From contig JAPEIS010000001.1 of assembly GCA_029531795.1 (NCBI GenBank), forward strand, positions 7,068,001 through 7,132,000: a stretch of DNA of 64,000 nt, read 5' to 3'. The notes under the pieces are model-generated. The model did not search any database. It was given only the letters and a program-made list of their open reading frames with translations, and was not told the origin of the DNA. The translations under genes were made by a program, and so were the position numbers. Positions 24,107-36,460 of the stretch are shown here, one piece after another. Position 1 is the first letter of the stretch. The number at the start of each line of letters is the position of its first letter. The DNA is from Sclerotinia nivalis. Its lineage: Eukaryota; Ascomycota; Leotiomycetes; Helotiales; Sclerotiniaceae.

Positions 24107-27100
24107 GGATTTAAATCATTCACTGATGGCTTAAAGGCTTGGATGGAAAATACGTTTAGAGTGGAAAGGATAAAAAGCGATCTGGCTTACTTTCTTGATG
24201 ATCATTGTATCATTCGGGTATTGATATTATTTCTTTAGCTTTTGAGACTTTTGAGTCAATGTTTGGATCTTCTGGAAGCTAGGCTGACGATTCCGTAAAT
24301 CCCGTCATTGATTTTTCTTATCGTGACCAACCAGGTCAATGAATGGATTTATTTACTTCGTGAATTGATCAATCAATCAATCAATACAAGAGTAAGTGCA
24401 AGTGCACGATGTCATGATATGCATTACAGTATGCTACAATGCAGTGCAGTGCATTGCAGATTTGGCGATGATTGAGGCACGCATGCGTATGTATGTGCAT
24501 GTCGGCGGATTTCGGTAATGTGTTCATGAATCGTAGATTCGTAAGTGTGAGTTGGGATTGGGGTAGGAGATTTACTAAGTGGACGAATGGATTGCATTAT
24601 CAATAGAGTCATGTACGGGATTGTGTATGCATGATGCAAATGCAAATGCAACTGAATGGATGGGGTTCTGAGATGGCAATGCATATATATGTACAAGTAC
24701 CCCGCATTGCTGCGTCGATTTGTATTTGTATTTTTTTAGGGTTTTTTGCGGAAGGAGCGTGATGATAAGAATTTTTCGGGAAGTTGAGGGGTAGATAAGG
24801 TGGGGATGTTGGTGTGCTGGTGGGTTGGTGGGTTGGAGATAGCGAGATTGCGAGAATCTTTCTTACTACCTATCCATCTCTCTTAAGCTTGCAGCTTGAT
24901 AAGATGGAGGATGAGTGAGGTAGATCACCGAGGTTAGGTGAGGTGAGTTGAGTTGAGTGTGGTGGATGGTGGGTGAGGTGAAGCGATGTCGGGCATGAAC
25001 ATGAGGGGTGATGAATGATGTGTTGTCTTTTTGTGGGTGGGAAATTTTTTGTTGCTTCAATATCAGTGGTGTGGTTTTTACTATGGCGTTACTCGTTTCT
25101 TGTGATCATCTACTGCCTACAATAAACTATCTGAGTACATCATATTTCTTATGCTCACTATTTTCGCTATGTATCTCTAATGTCTTGTCATATTTTGGCT
25201 AGTGCCACGATATCGTTGAATTCATAGGTATGGTGCTTAGAAACCTGTTCACTACTTCTTCTCAAGCGATACCCTTCATACCTTTCCTTCCTCGGATATA
25301 AAAAGGTTCGCCTTTCTTTTCAATTTCTCTGATGATGCATGGCTCAAACGACATTTCAGGTCTTGCAAGGTAGAGAGAGGGTTATTTTGATAGTTTGGTG
25401 CTGGTGGTGTATGCATAATCATCTAACATTTCCAGACCTTGGACAGAGTGGTTAGGATTGCTTGCTAAATATATATATTCTTGTTATCACTTAGTGATAT
25501 ATTCAAGAATAATACTGTCATTTATTAATAAACATCCCTCGCTGTCGTTTTACTCAAGTATAGTTTATTTTACTTTATTTTACTTTATTGACGGTTGTCC
25601 CTTCCCTCACATTTCCACCCTGCAATGAATGACTTTATCTGTTTTTTACCTCCTTTACCTCCCTCCTCCAACAAAATGCGGAGTAAATATTTAAGCATGG
25701 TATAATATAGACTGGATTTGATCTTGATAGTCCCATACCTCGCTTAGCTTTGTGTGATGTTTCCAACCGATTCTTGAATGAGGTAGAAGACAGGCTTATC
25801 TAGTTATGATAGTGGTAGGTGGTACAGGAGGAGTGAATGTAGATGGGAATAGACTCAATGATGCCGAGTTGCTTGTGTTCGTTCGTTCGTCTTGTTCTTT
25901 ATCCGTCTCATCTCAATATCACTATACTATACTATATCTTGAACCTAAAACCTTACTTTTAAATTCAAATTTTTTATTTATTCATTTATTTATTAATCCT
26001 TCTACCCTTTTACGTATAGCCCTTTTTAGCACTTGATCATTCATTCATGCTCTTTCATACGATGTAAATTTGTTATGTTTTTTTTTCCGCCTATTCACTC
26101 CTATTCATTACTAGATAAGGTACTTACTTTCTTTTACTCATAATCCTATACTGAATGAAGGTCCTGATGCGAAATTTACATCGGGCAATACTTAAGTATT
26201 TCTTTAATTCTGATCTATATATAAATATTTTCTACCTTGATAAATATGATTCCTTGTAAATCGAATTTTTTTTTGGCGAATATAAATGTGGAGTTTTGAA
26301 ACCTATCAATCAAATAATTGATTCAAGATCGGATGAGATTAAATTGGATTAGATTAGATCGGTCACAGATCTTGGAAGTTGGAAAGCGAACTATCATGTC
26401 CATATTAGTTTGTGGTTCATTATATCCATTCCTATCTCACCAATAATTATCTATCTAGATATCTATATCCTACATCCACCTACCTACCTCATTGATGGAT
26501 GGCTCACAACTCTATCCCTATCCCTATCTCTATCCGAAGAGTGAGGATATGATATAATAGTATAGTTTACTTGTAGGGGGTTTAAATCTACAGTGCAGTG
26601 CATGATATCGTCGTGCGATAATTTGTAGATTATCGTATGTTGATGTTGATATTAGTGTTGTAAGATCTTATATATGGAAGCAAGCGATAAAGGGCGGCGT
26701 TTAAGTAGGTGAGTGGGAGGTTGGGATCTTTGGGGGGGCCGAGGGGGTTGGAAGTGTGGATGTGGATATAGATGTGGATTTATACCCCCTTTCTCTTTTT
26801 CTCTCTTTCACCCGCCAAGAGGGTTTTGTTGTTATATTTTACTGTACTGAAGAATGATAGGTTATTGTTAGTACTATTATTGTAGGCATTTTTACTCTTT
26901 TATTTTGTTGTTATTGTTTGTTTTTGTTTTTATGAGATAGTATGGTTTCTTGAAATGAGGGGGGGTATAATTAATTGTTAGCATTTTTACTCTCCTCTCT
27001 TGTTGTCAATTGTTTTGTTTTGATTTTTGATGTTATGGTTTCTTGAAATTAGTGGTGAGGTATGATAATTACATCTAGCGATTTTTTTATATATTTTTTG

Positions 27101-29120
27101 GATTGAAGGGCGGCATAGTGAGTATTGATGTAGTGACAATTCATTTCTAGTCTTTTGTCCGTCCTCTTCAGGTGATATCGATAGAATTGTAAAATTTAGT
27201 ATATAGGAAAGAGTGTTAGTTGGCGTAGACGAGATTGACTAGGACATTTATTTAGTGAATCACATAGGTTCAAATATTCATGTAATAGCAGTAAAGAAGT
27301 TTACTCAGCCCTTCACTCAGATATCGAGGATTGATCAATTCAAATTTGTCGCCAGGAGCTCCAAGTCATTTATGAATAAAGATTTCTCGATTCGATGAAT
27401 AAGACTCCAGGCTCTGATTTTCCAGCGGATCAAAGTATATAGTTATCAGGAACCATACAGATTCTGTAGCTCGAAGCTATAGTTCCCGATAAAAGTTCGG
27501 GCTCTTAATTCATGAAAATCCTTTCTATTATAAAAGTGGTATATATATTTCTTCGTCCAAACGACAGTGAGTAGATATTCAGCGTTGTGGATTTTTCACC
27601 ACCCAAATGAAAATTTACGATATTATACCTTTTTACTGCCACTTCGAATTCTTTCGTTATAATTCCTACAGCTTTCTTCGCTCTTCAGATAAAGGTCGTG
27701 AGACTCCTGCAGTATTGACGATCATTATTCGAATATTAATTTGTTCATTATATCTATCGATATCATCGAGCTTCGTGTATTGCTCGCTAAGGATATGGGT
27801 GAATATAATAGGGGTGAAATGTATATGTAAGTCTTAAATAAATTATGCTACTAATACTGGTGCAGTAGAAACAAAACTTCAAACTTTGATAAATCGAAAT
27901 TTCAATGATTTGAGAGAATACCTCTAGAAAAAAATACAAATTATGAAAGCGGATATTCGGCTCTGTCGTCACTACTTTCAGCTACTTGATATGTTATTGG
28001 AGCACTGTGCTCAGTGAAAGTGATGTGTCTTTAAATTGGTTTGTGCCTGAGGAGCGGGTCATATTGAACCAAAAAGCTAGGTTTATTTATGGAAAAGGAA
28101 TAGTAGCAAAGTTCGACTGGATTTGGCTCCGATTTTAAGTTAAAAATGAAAGCGCGGCATCCTTCATCTACGGCTTAAAAATAACAATTAAATGAAAGAA
28201 TTACCCTCTTGTATAAGCAGAGAGAATTATTTTTCAGGCCTTAGGATTAGGTATTTCTATGAGATTTATCTATGTGTAGAAGTTATTCATCGACAATCTT
28301 TGTCACAGTGTGTAATATATGTGCCTTTGTCTTGGCGTCTCAGAGAGCTATGTTCAATGTGTTCACATTTAAGGACAAAGTACACAAGCACCCATTTTAA
28401 TGTTTTAGTATATTCTTTCGGGGATGGCAGGAATTGTTGGAGGTTTAGTATGATAGAGAAAAGAGAAGATAAGAAAAGCTATGGATAGTGTTGAATCAAA
28501 TCGGTTTATTGGGATCATTTTGGTTGAACTTGGATTTTATAGAAATTCAGATGAGATGAGATGAGTTGAGATAGGTAAGAGGACTCGATCTATTGTATGG
28601 ATTAAGGATGGGTAACGAGTTGTTCAACTCGCAAAATGAGAGAAGGGTATTAATTAGCAGGATTGTGTAAGATGGCTGAGAGAATAAATGTTCATTCTGA
28701 GTATAAATTGAGGGGTTGAGTTGAGTGTTATTGTTTGAAGTAATAATCCAACTGTCAGGTTTGGGCACTAAATTCTTATTGACACTAGTCTTCTTTCCTA
28801 TTTGATATCTCCACTTGTGTCAGTTTTGCAAAGTTACTTAGAATATATTCCGATTCACAGCGGCGTATAAGCTAAGGATAATCGGATCAGGCGAATAAAT
28901 TCAGTAGATTGAGGAGCGAGGTCGTGATTAAAGGGGTGTGATTCATTAGGTAGATGAAGCGAGCGGAAATATACACTTTAAAATGAAATACCAACTCAGG
29001 GGTTCGTTCGCCTAGAAGATAATATCAAAACGCTTGAAAACGCTCCTCAACACTTCTTTGAAGGACTGGTATGTAACTAGAAGAAGCCATATTCAAGGGT
29101 TGTGAAATCTAGTAAATAAA

Positions 29121-29216
29121 TTGTGACGATCCTGGCATGAATGCCTCAGGACGCCACCATAGACAGGGCTTTTCATTCGCTTAAGGTTTTGGTCCCCTTC
29201 GCAGGGACCATAAAAG
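29121..29216. other. Two adjacent hairpins, possible structured RNA or element remnant
   Basis: The first stem is TCCT-GGCAT / ATGCC-AGGA (29130-29151). The second is GGTCCC (29191-29196) with GGGACC (29204-29209) around a CTTCGCA loop, flanked by TTTT and ATAAAA. Both stand out from AT-rich surroundings. No known RNA family was recognised. Confidence 0.35.
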
Positions 29217-29492
29217 GCTCAATTCCATTATGTATTGTACAGTAGTTTTTTATTCTCTAGTATATATAAATTGATTCTTTCTTACAATGCCTTGAATTAG
29301 ACCATCGTCACATAAATGAGCAAATCAATAACTTTATCATAAATCTAAACATCCGAAATTATCGAGGCGTATGGATTGGAACTTGTAACTATTCTACTCC
29401 GGTTACCACTCGAGGGGGCCAGAGTTCCTAGATTCAGAGAAGAGTATAAAGATATAAGAAGCAATTAAGCTCAGCAATTCCATCAACATTTC

Positions 29493-29660
29493 CTAAACAT
29501 CAACGGCAACCGCAACGTCCACAACATCCACAGCACCCGTAAAATCAACCAGATTCGCAGCTACAGCACCCAACACATAAAAGAAGAGATCCGCACTAAA
29601 TCCAATAATATCAAACCCCAAATTCCATTCCCTAAACCACCAACTAGCATATTCGTTACA
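29493..29660 (-). other. Orphan protein-like reading frame without ATG
   Basis: A 56-codon open frame on the minus strand ends at TAG 29493. It reads SWWFREWNLGFDIIGFSADL then FFYVLGAVAANLVDFTGAV, which looks like a membrane-protein fragment. A possible acceptor (GCTAG) precedes SWW. No matching upstream exon was found, so it may be a terminal exon, a gene relic or chance. Confidence 0.25.
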
Positions 29661-30621
29661 TCACGACGCTAACTACATAGCTTTTTTCTAAAGAGTATAT
29701 AGATGCAATAACATATATTATACCCGCGAAAACAAAATACCTCGTGGTATGATGACATGGAAAATACTGACGTGTTTGACGAGTGTCAGAATCTAATTTG
29801 CGTGAGTTTTGTCTTTTGCGTTTACTGGCCACCTGAGAGCAATAATCGGGATAAGAATAGAAATAAAGAGAGGAAGAAGAATTAGCAATACTCTCTTTGA
29901 ATTGCATTACTAAACTTACTACTTCCTATTTCCTACTTCTTATTTCCTATTTTCTATTTCCTATCTCTCTACCCCCCCTCCTTTTTCCCTTTTCCCCTCA
30001 CAAACACATCCATAAATCCAAATCCAATCTTAAATCTCAAAAACAAAGCAATATCAATCTTCCACACAAACGAAAAACTAATAAAACATAAAGTTTTGAA
30101 ATCACAAATCGTAGATATCAACGTCATTAATTAATCAATATAAAATACTTTTCTTTAATCAGATTATGATTTTAGCGGCGGCGACTTATATTTTTTTTTT
30201 GAATGGAATGCAATGTTGTTATTAGAATAGGGGTTTTTATATTTCTTATCGTGTGAAAGTTGTTTATGTGTGAGGGCCTGTCTTGTGCCTTTTGATTTTG
30301 ATTTTGCTTTCGATACTTGTTGAATGCGTTAGTATTGGTATTGATATTGCCATCCTATGTCAATTCAATTACAAGATATTCAGCCTTTCTTGTTCTTTTT
30401 TGACACAACAAAATAAAATATATAATATAGGTCATTGAGTATCATCTATCTATCGGTCGTTATAAAAAGTTATACATAATACACATAAAAGTTACAAACA
30501 CCATTTTTGCCCATCTCCCAACTCCCAACTCCCAGATGATCTAATTCATTTCCACCTCCACCTCCATCCGCATCTCCATGCACCCACCCTCATGCCATAC
30601 CTACACCACAATTTCCAATTC

Positions 30622-32346
30622 TCAAAGATTAAGTGGGTATCTCTTCCTAATCCGCCCACCATACTTATAAATCAACCCCGTCGCCGGAATCATCGCTATT
30701 GCAATAAATCCCAACATACTATTTCCCCATCCCAATCCCAATTTCGCATAAATACTCGGTGCAGCCAATGGTAACACAGCCCCAAAAAGACTCCTACTAG
30801 CCGTCATTGCCGCCGTCGCACTTGCTGCGAATAAAGGGAAACTATCAATAATATACGTCTGAATCGGGATAAAAACCCCCATCATCCCAAATCCAAATGG
30901 TATAAGTCCGATGACGGGTATTATCCAATGAGCATGTTTATCTGCTGACCATCCATACCAGAAAAAGGTGATGGGGATGAATAATGAGAAGAAGAGACAG
31001 GCTGGTAAACGCATTTCTGGTTCGAAGATACCGTTATTGTCAGCTGTCATCCGGATAACGGTTGCGTCGGAGATTTTTGTCACGAGGGCCAAACCGGAAA
31101 AGAATCCAATGCCGATGCCAATATATGCAAGACCACAAAGTCCTACACTCCATCCGTATTGTTCTTGAAATACTGGAGTGATTGTGGTGAACAAAAGGTA
31201 CAACAAACTGTACGCGAAACAGATGTATAGCGAAAGGATGAAAACGATTGGTGACAAGAACAACATTTTAAGGGGTCGAACGAGGCCATTGATGAGAACA
31301 GTCCTGGTACTAGGATCGCTTCCGAGATCATAGCAGGACATTAAATCAGGACGATTAAGCTCTATACGAAGCTTCTGAGTTTTCCTTCGGATCAGAACTG
31401 GAGGATAAGTTTCGCGGTTGAATATTTCGATGCCAATTGTCGTTACTGTGCCGGCACAGAATATAGCCCAGAAAATCCAATGCCAACCAACTCTTTCCGC
31501 TATGAAACCTCCACAGATGGGGCCTATCACAGGTCCAAACAAAGGACCGATAGTGTAAGCTGCTGAAGCTGCTCCACGTTGCTCGCGTCGAAAGAGATCA
31601 GCAATAACACCACCACCAAGTGCCAAACATCCTGAGCCGCCAATGCCAGCAAAGAAACGAAATATTATGAGTGCGGTAAGATTAGGAGCAAGAGCGCAGC
31701 CTATCTGAAAGAGACAGAAAACAATATTGGATGCACAAAGTACCGGTCGTCTTCCATAAATTTCCGACAATGGGGATAAAAAAAGAGGTCCGAATACAAT
31801 GCCTAAAAGGAAGACAGTAACAGTAAAGGTACTTAATGTTTCGTTGTGATTTTTAAATGTTTGTTCGATATAAGGCACACCGGGAGCAACCATCGAAGAT
31901 GCTAGAGGACTGACGACAGTGATGCTTGAAATTAGTCCTAGAAGAAGCCATTTTCGACTCGGAGGAAAGTTTTGAGGATTATTTGGATCGTCCTGACTAT
32001 CCCAACCAATAATGCCTGCATTTAAATCGGTTTCTGGAAACAGTGCGTCACTTGGCCTGGTTTCTGCGGGAACATCGTTCAATTCATTACCCGTCTACAT
32101 TCAGTTAGCCTATTGGATCAAAAGAGGTTGCAGAGTACATGCCTTTGGATAATTAACTAGGGCTATGTCCGATAGGTTTGATGGTTCTTCAAACTTGTGA
32201 CCGCTGACATTACTCTTATAACTGCTACCAGTATGCACTCTCTCTACAGAATATGTATGCGATGTATTTGAACCATATAATGTTTCCTCAGATCCGACCG
32301 TCCGCTTGTGTCCGCGCTCGTGTCCGCGCTCCTGCTCGTCTAACAT
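30622..32346 (-). CDS. MFS multidrug/efflux transporter, DHA1 type
   Basis: A proton-coupled drug or metabolite exporter of the plasma membrane, by family. CDS is complement(join(30622..32094,32143..32346)), 558 residues. The N-terminal cytosolic tail has an ERGHERGHKRT repeat. GWDSQDDPNNPQNFPPSRKW precedes the first membrane helix, a signature of fungal DHA1 exporters. Motif A appears as SPLSEIYGRRP, and GPLFGPVIGPICGGFIAE fits the DHA1 motif C. About twelve hydrophobic segments follow to KYGGRIRKRYPLNL. The exons join in phase 0 only with a GC-AG intron (32095-32142, 48 nt; donor AAG|GCATGT, branch CTAAC, acceptor GTAG); no GT donor keeps the frame. The substrate is unknown. Confidence 0.92.
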
Positions 32347-33764
32347 TTTTAACGCTTGAACGAAACTTCTCTATGTAAGAAAAACGGAAATAATTTGTGC
32401 TCAATGAACCTCGTGGTTCTTGAGAGACTCAGAAAATTATTTTGAAATTATGAATGAGGTTTGTAGCGCGAATCCGTGGGAGCGATTACTCCAATCTTTC
32501 TTCGGTTTTTTCTGCCCTGAAATTGATCAAGAACCGATTCTTGTAGGTTCTTCTCTCCTCCTAGTCTCGCTCAAACGAAATGAATACTGGATAGTGACGT
32601 TCGAAGAAAAAAAAAGGTTGTGCCAGAAGGGAAATTACGAATGTGTCGCTCGATATGAGAAATAAACTGTCCGAAAAGTGTTGCACATTACTGAGCATGC
32701 AAAGAAAACGGTCCATGAACATCTCATAGTGCAGCTATGTACACAACATATCAAAAAATATGTTGCCCTTCGGATCCGAACATACTCGGATTAAAAGTTC
32801 TGGCTTACATATCTCAGCTTTGTGTAACCTACTGTAATCATCGTGACATTAATCAGATATTATAAGCCGGATCCGATTGACTGAGTTTGAAATATAATTC
32901 CACTGAGACCCTCATGAAGTGGATTTGATTCACTATTGCACTCACAATAGTTCAACAAATCGATGAGTAAGTAAAATTCGGAGAGTGACACTTCACTGGA
33001 AGCATCTCTTTCTCTGGCAAAACACGTCGGTGCCTTGGAGGTTGGTTACATCGCCAACACCAGAGCTCCATTGAAAATACTATTGCTCTCGCCACTAAGA
33101 TTGAGATGTTGCAGTAGATGGAAATCCATTATTTCGACGAACCATAGCACGTGCATATTTCGGATAGGCTTGACACGATCATTGAGAAGCCTTTGGTGAT
33201 GGAACTGAAACTTCATTGCACCCAACATCGGAAGCCTCGCCGATACCACGCCCACCTGAAGACTGCTTCACTATGTGGCAATAGTAGAAGAACGATAGGC
33301 AGAGTTGAAAATTGTTACAAAAATTTGCCTACGGTCGCATCAACATCAGAAGAGACAACGTCAGAAGATGTCAATGTCAATATTGAAAATGTCCGTCCGT
33401 TACTTCCGTGCAAGGCTGAGTAACACTGTGGAGACTAGCGCCATCTCAGCGGGCCCTAAGAGTGGCCCCATAAACCTTGGGAGACCCAAATCTTGACCTC
33501 GAAACCGTACCATAGCCTCCAATCGACCACTTTCAAGCCACTTCAGCTCATCCATAATGGGATTATTATTCACCTTACTTAAATGATCATCAATTGTGCT
33601 ATCAAAGAATGTGAATAAAACCACAACAAGGCTCCGGCTTTTGAATTGCTATAGTACACAATCTTACTCATTTGCTTATAATCTCCTGCCCCACTGCCTC
33701 CCACTTTTTATCACTCGTGATTACAATCTTTACGCGTATCCAATTTTGATAAGAATCCGGAGCA
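32347..33764. other. Spacer between the MFS gene and the repeat-protein gene
   Basis: No supported gene. Short overlapping frames at 33046-33624 on both strands have protein-like patches but many stops; they could be an old gene relic. The left part should hold the MFS promoter. Confidence 0.45.
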
Positions 33765-35082
33765 ATGGCCGAAAAATCAAAGAAGATTCCGAGCCCATCC
33801 CGAAGTGTTTCTGACATCTCCAACGATGGCGATGGAGCTCCCGTTTATACACCACCTGCAACTGAGTCCAACGATGGCGATGGAGCTCCCGTTTATACAC
33901 CACCTGCAACTGAGTCCAACGATGGCGATGGAGCTCCCGTTTATACACCACCTGAAACTGAGTCCAACGATGGTCCCTCAAGCTCAACTCATCTCCCAGA
34001 TACAAGTCACCTCAGCGACATAATACAAGGACTTCAAGATGTCAAGCTTGCACAAAATAAGGCTGATAAAGCGGAGCAAGAGACAGACAAGTCTGCAAAG
34101 AAGAAGAGGGGTGAACGAAACAATCGCTCCTTAGGCAAGAAATTGGTTCCCGCAGATATCACTGTCAGCAATGTTGCCGACTCCCTCCAGAACCTTGTAG
34201 TTTCCGAAAAAGAGACGAATAATTTGGAGCAAGAGCAAATCAATGCGAAGTCTGCAAAGGAGAGGAAGAATAAGGAGAGGAAGAAGGGAAGCAAGGCTAG
34301 AAAGGCTAGAAAGGCTCAGGAGGATGCCAAGAAGGAAATCGATGCGACAATCGCGAATGACAAGTCCAAATCCATGGAGGACGAGGAAGAGGATATATCC
34401 GACTCTAAGTGGCTCAAGGACTCGGGATGGAATAACATGAAACGTTTCATGATAAGTCATGGTTTTAAATGGGGTAACGTTGATGACTATGATGCGGCAA
34501 AAGAGTTGATCAAGAGAATCAGGGAGGATCAAGCTTCTGAGAAACATGTCGAACCAGAACCGCCAAAGAAAAAAGTAGCCAAAGATGTTTCTATATCCAA
34601 GCCAAAGACAGCCAAGACCAAGGAGGGTCAAGCTTCTGGGAAACCACAGCCACCAAAGAAGGAGATAGTCGAGGACGCCTCTTCCAAGCAAAAATTGACG
34701 AAGACCAAGAAGAATACTGTAGTCGGCTTGTGGGAAGATTATTTCGGAAATGAAACTCAGCTTGCAAACTGGCAGAGACTCTGCGTCGATGTTGGCATGG
34801 AAGAGACACCTACTAGCATTACTCAATGTCGCAAGGTAAGTGATCCATATCTTCTCAACTTCAGTAGTGATGCTAATGTATATTTTATAGGCCTTAGGAA
34901 AAGTCTGGGTCAACATCTTCGATTTCCTCGATGCTAAGGCTGAAGGTAAACTAGTAAAGAGATACAGCAGCGAACGTGAGCTTGCTACATATACATTGGA
35001 TTCCGGCAAGATATTCCCAAAGATTCGTGCTAAGCAAGGTGGTCCTGCTAGAGTACTATTGGCGCATATTTTCCGACATTAA
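33765..35082 (+). CDS. Lys/Glu-rich fungal protein with N-terminal tandem repeats and a conserved C-terminal module
   Basis: CDS is join(33765..34835,34891..35082), 420 residues, with a 55-nt intron (GTAAGT donor, GCTAAT branch). The N-terminus carries three tandem copies of a 16-residue unit, SNDGDGAPVYTPPATE. A long charged middle (KKKRGERNNR, KERKNKERKKGSKARKARKA) suggests coiled or disordered structure with nuclear-localisation-like clusters. The last 200 residues contain WNNMKRFMISHGFKWGNVDD, LWEDYFGNETQLANWQRLCV, and ALGKVWVNIFDFLDA. I recall similar W-x-x-LC and VNI-x-D motifs in uncharacterised ascomycete proteins. No function is known. The end ARVLLAHIFRH lies 258 bp before the duplicated spacer. 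Confidence 0.8.
33819..33973 (+). repeat. Three 48-bp coding tandem repeats plus a partial fourth
   Basis: Units are 33819-33866, 33867-33914 and 33915-33962, with a partial copy at 33963-33973. The first two are identical; the third differs by one base (GCA to GAA). Confidence 0.9.
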
Positions 35083-35340
35083 GGGTGAATTGATCAGGCA
35101 TTTCAGGGCGTTGTTTTTCGGCATATTACGCGATGATGATTTTAATGGGTATGCGAATGAGATATCAGGGAATTTGACTTTGCAGTTGGGATATTATGGT
35201 TGGGATAATTTGCTGAATATTGGAATGGGATTTGTATGCGCGTTCCTTTATTGTGTTTGGCGGATTTTCTTTCTGGTAGCTCTGGGTGTGAATCGCTAGA
35301 TATATCTTGCATATACAAGCGTTTTCACATATTCTTTTGT

Positions 35341-36076
35341 CTTTACTTTTAATAATACGATGTCTCCTTTTTGCTCTTTTCCTTCTTCACTCCATTATCT
35401 ATTTCCGATTCCTCTTCTTCTTGAATACCCCTCTTTTATCCCTTTCTATTCCTCTATTATTCTATATCTTTATATCTTACAACCAAAAATAAATAAATCA
35501 TTATCTATCTATATATCCAAACATAAAATCTTACTTCGCATCCCAAACATCCCAAACAAATCAACAAAATAATATTCATTTATCTTTATCTCTCTTTTTC
35601 CTTTTACAATCAAATTAGAATTAATAATTCCATTCACTCATTCTATACTTATGAAATAAATAAATTGCTCCGTTGCAAGACATCGTAAATGATTTGAACG
35701 GATTTAAAAAATCTTTACTTTTAATAATACAATGTCTCCTTTTTGCTCTTTTCCTTCTTCACTCTATCATCTATTTCCGATTCCTCTCCTCCTTGAACAC
35801 CCCTCTCTTATCCTTTCCCATTCCCCTATCGTTTTATATCTCTATATTTTACAACCGAAAATAAATAAATCACCATCTATTTATATACCCAAACATAAAA
35901 TCTTACTTCGCATCTTAAGCATTCTAAACAAATCAATAAAATAATATTTATTCATTTCTATCTCTCATTTTTCTTTTATAATCAAACTAGAACTAATAAT
36001 TCCGCTCACTCATTCTATACTTATGAAATAAATAAAGTGCTCCGTTGCAAGATATCGTAGGTGATTTGGACGGATT
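35341..36076. repeat. 372-bp tandem duplication with transition-only divergence
   Basis: Copy 1 (35341-35712) and copy 2 (35713 to about 36076) align without gaps over 360 bp. By hand I count about 43 differences, of which 41 are C/T or A/G transitions and two are transversions. No reading frame is conserved in a way that suggests coding. The pattern is that expected from RIP acting on both copies. Confidence 0.9.
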
Positions 36077-36095
36077 TTTTTTAAACAAAAAGCGA

Positions 36096-36460
36096 TTTCT
36101 TTTGGGGGGGGGGGAAGAAGGAGGCGGGGATACGGAAGGAAAGTGGAAAATTGGAGAGACTATGTTATGATGAAGCGATGTAGGGATGTAAGGATTTTGG
36201 GGGGAGGGGAAGGGGAAGAAAAAGGTGGCTGGAGATATTAGGGGAGGGTGTTTGTTGATGAGGCGAAAGGTAGGGGTAGAGGTAGAGGTAGAGGTAGAGG
36301 TAGAGGAGAGGGTAGGGTAGGGTGATGGGGAAGGTGGGTGGAAGGTGGGTGGAGATATTAGGGGGAGGATTGTTTGTTAAGATGGGTTGAGGGTAGGTGA
36401 TAGGAAAGGGGGGAGGGAAGGTGGTTAGAGGGTATGAAATGCGAGGATGTGAGGGAATGG
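36096..36460 (+). repeat. G-rich purine tract with GGTAGA microsatellite
   Basis: It starts with a run of about a dozen G, then continues purine-rich. A (GGTAGA)n stretch lies at about 36268-36305, followed by four G-tracts (36310-36312, 36315-36317, 36320-36322, 36327-36330) able to form a G-quadruplex. No gene. Confidence 0.7.

Larger units (their letters stand above)
16371..30621. other. 14-kb gene-poor interval between cdc25 and the MFS gene
   Basis: I see no gene with recognisable product or convincing exon structure on either strand. The longest frame is 126 codons (20667-21047) and has no known motif. The interval has mixed composition, frequent homopolymers, palindromes and short tandem repeats (for example TTTACTTTAT near 25560-25590 and an ATCA run near 24366). 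No tRNA or rRNA was recognised. It may hold regulatory DNA for cdc25 or the MFS gene, or non-coding RNAs; the sequence alone does not decide. Confidence 0.5.

Noticed and set aside
33730..34005. Antisense frame with repeated RHRWTQLQVVYKREL units
   Set aside because: It is the reverse-strand shadow of the 48-bp coding repeat in the plus-strand gene.
35307..35944. Pairs of short ORFs in both copies of the duplication
   Set aside because: They are similar only because the DNA is duplicated; silent and replacement differences are equally frequent.
36310..36330. GGGTAGGGTAGGG as an interstitial telomere repeat
   Set aside because: The unit is TAGGG, not TTAGGG, and has only three copies inside a general G-rich tract.
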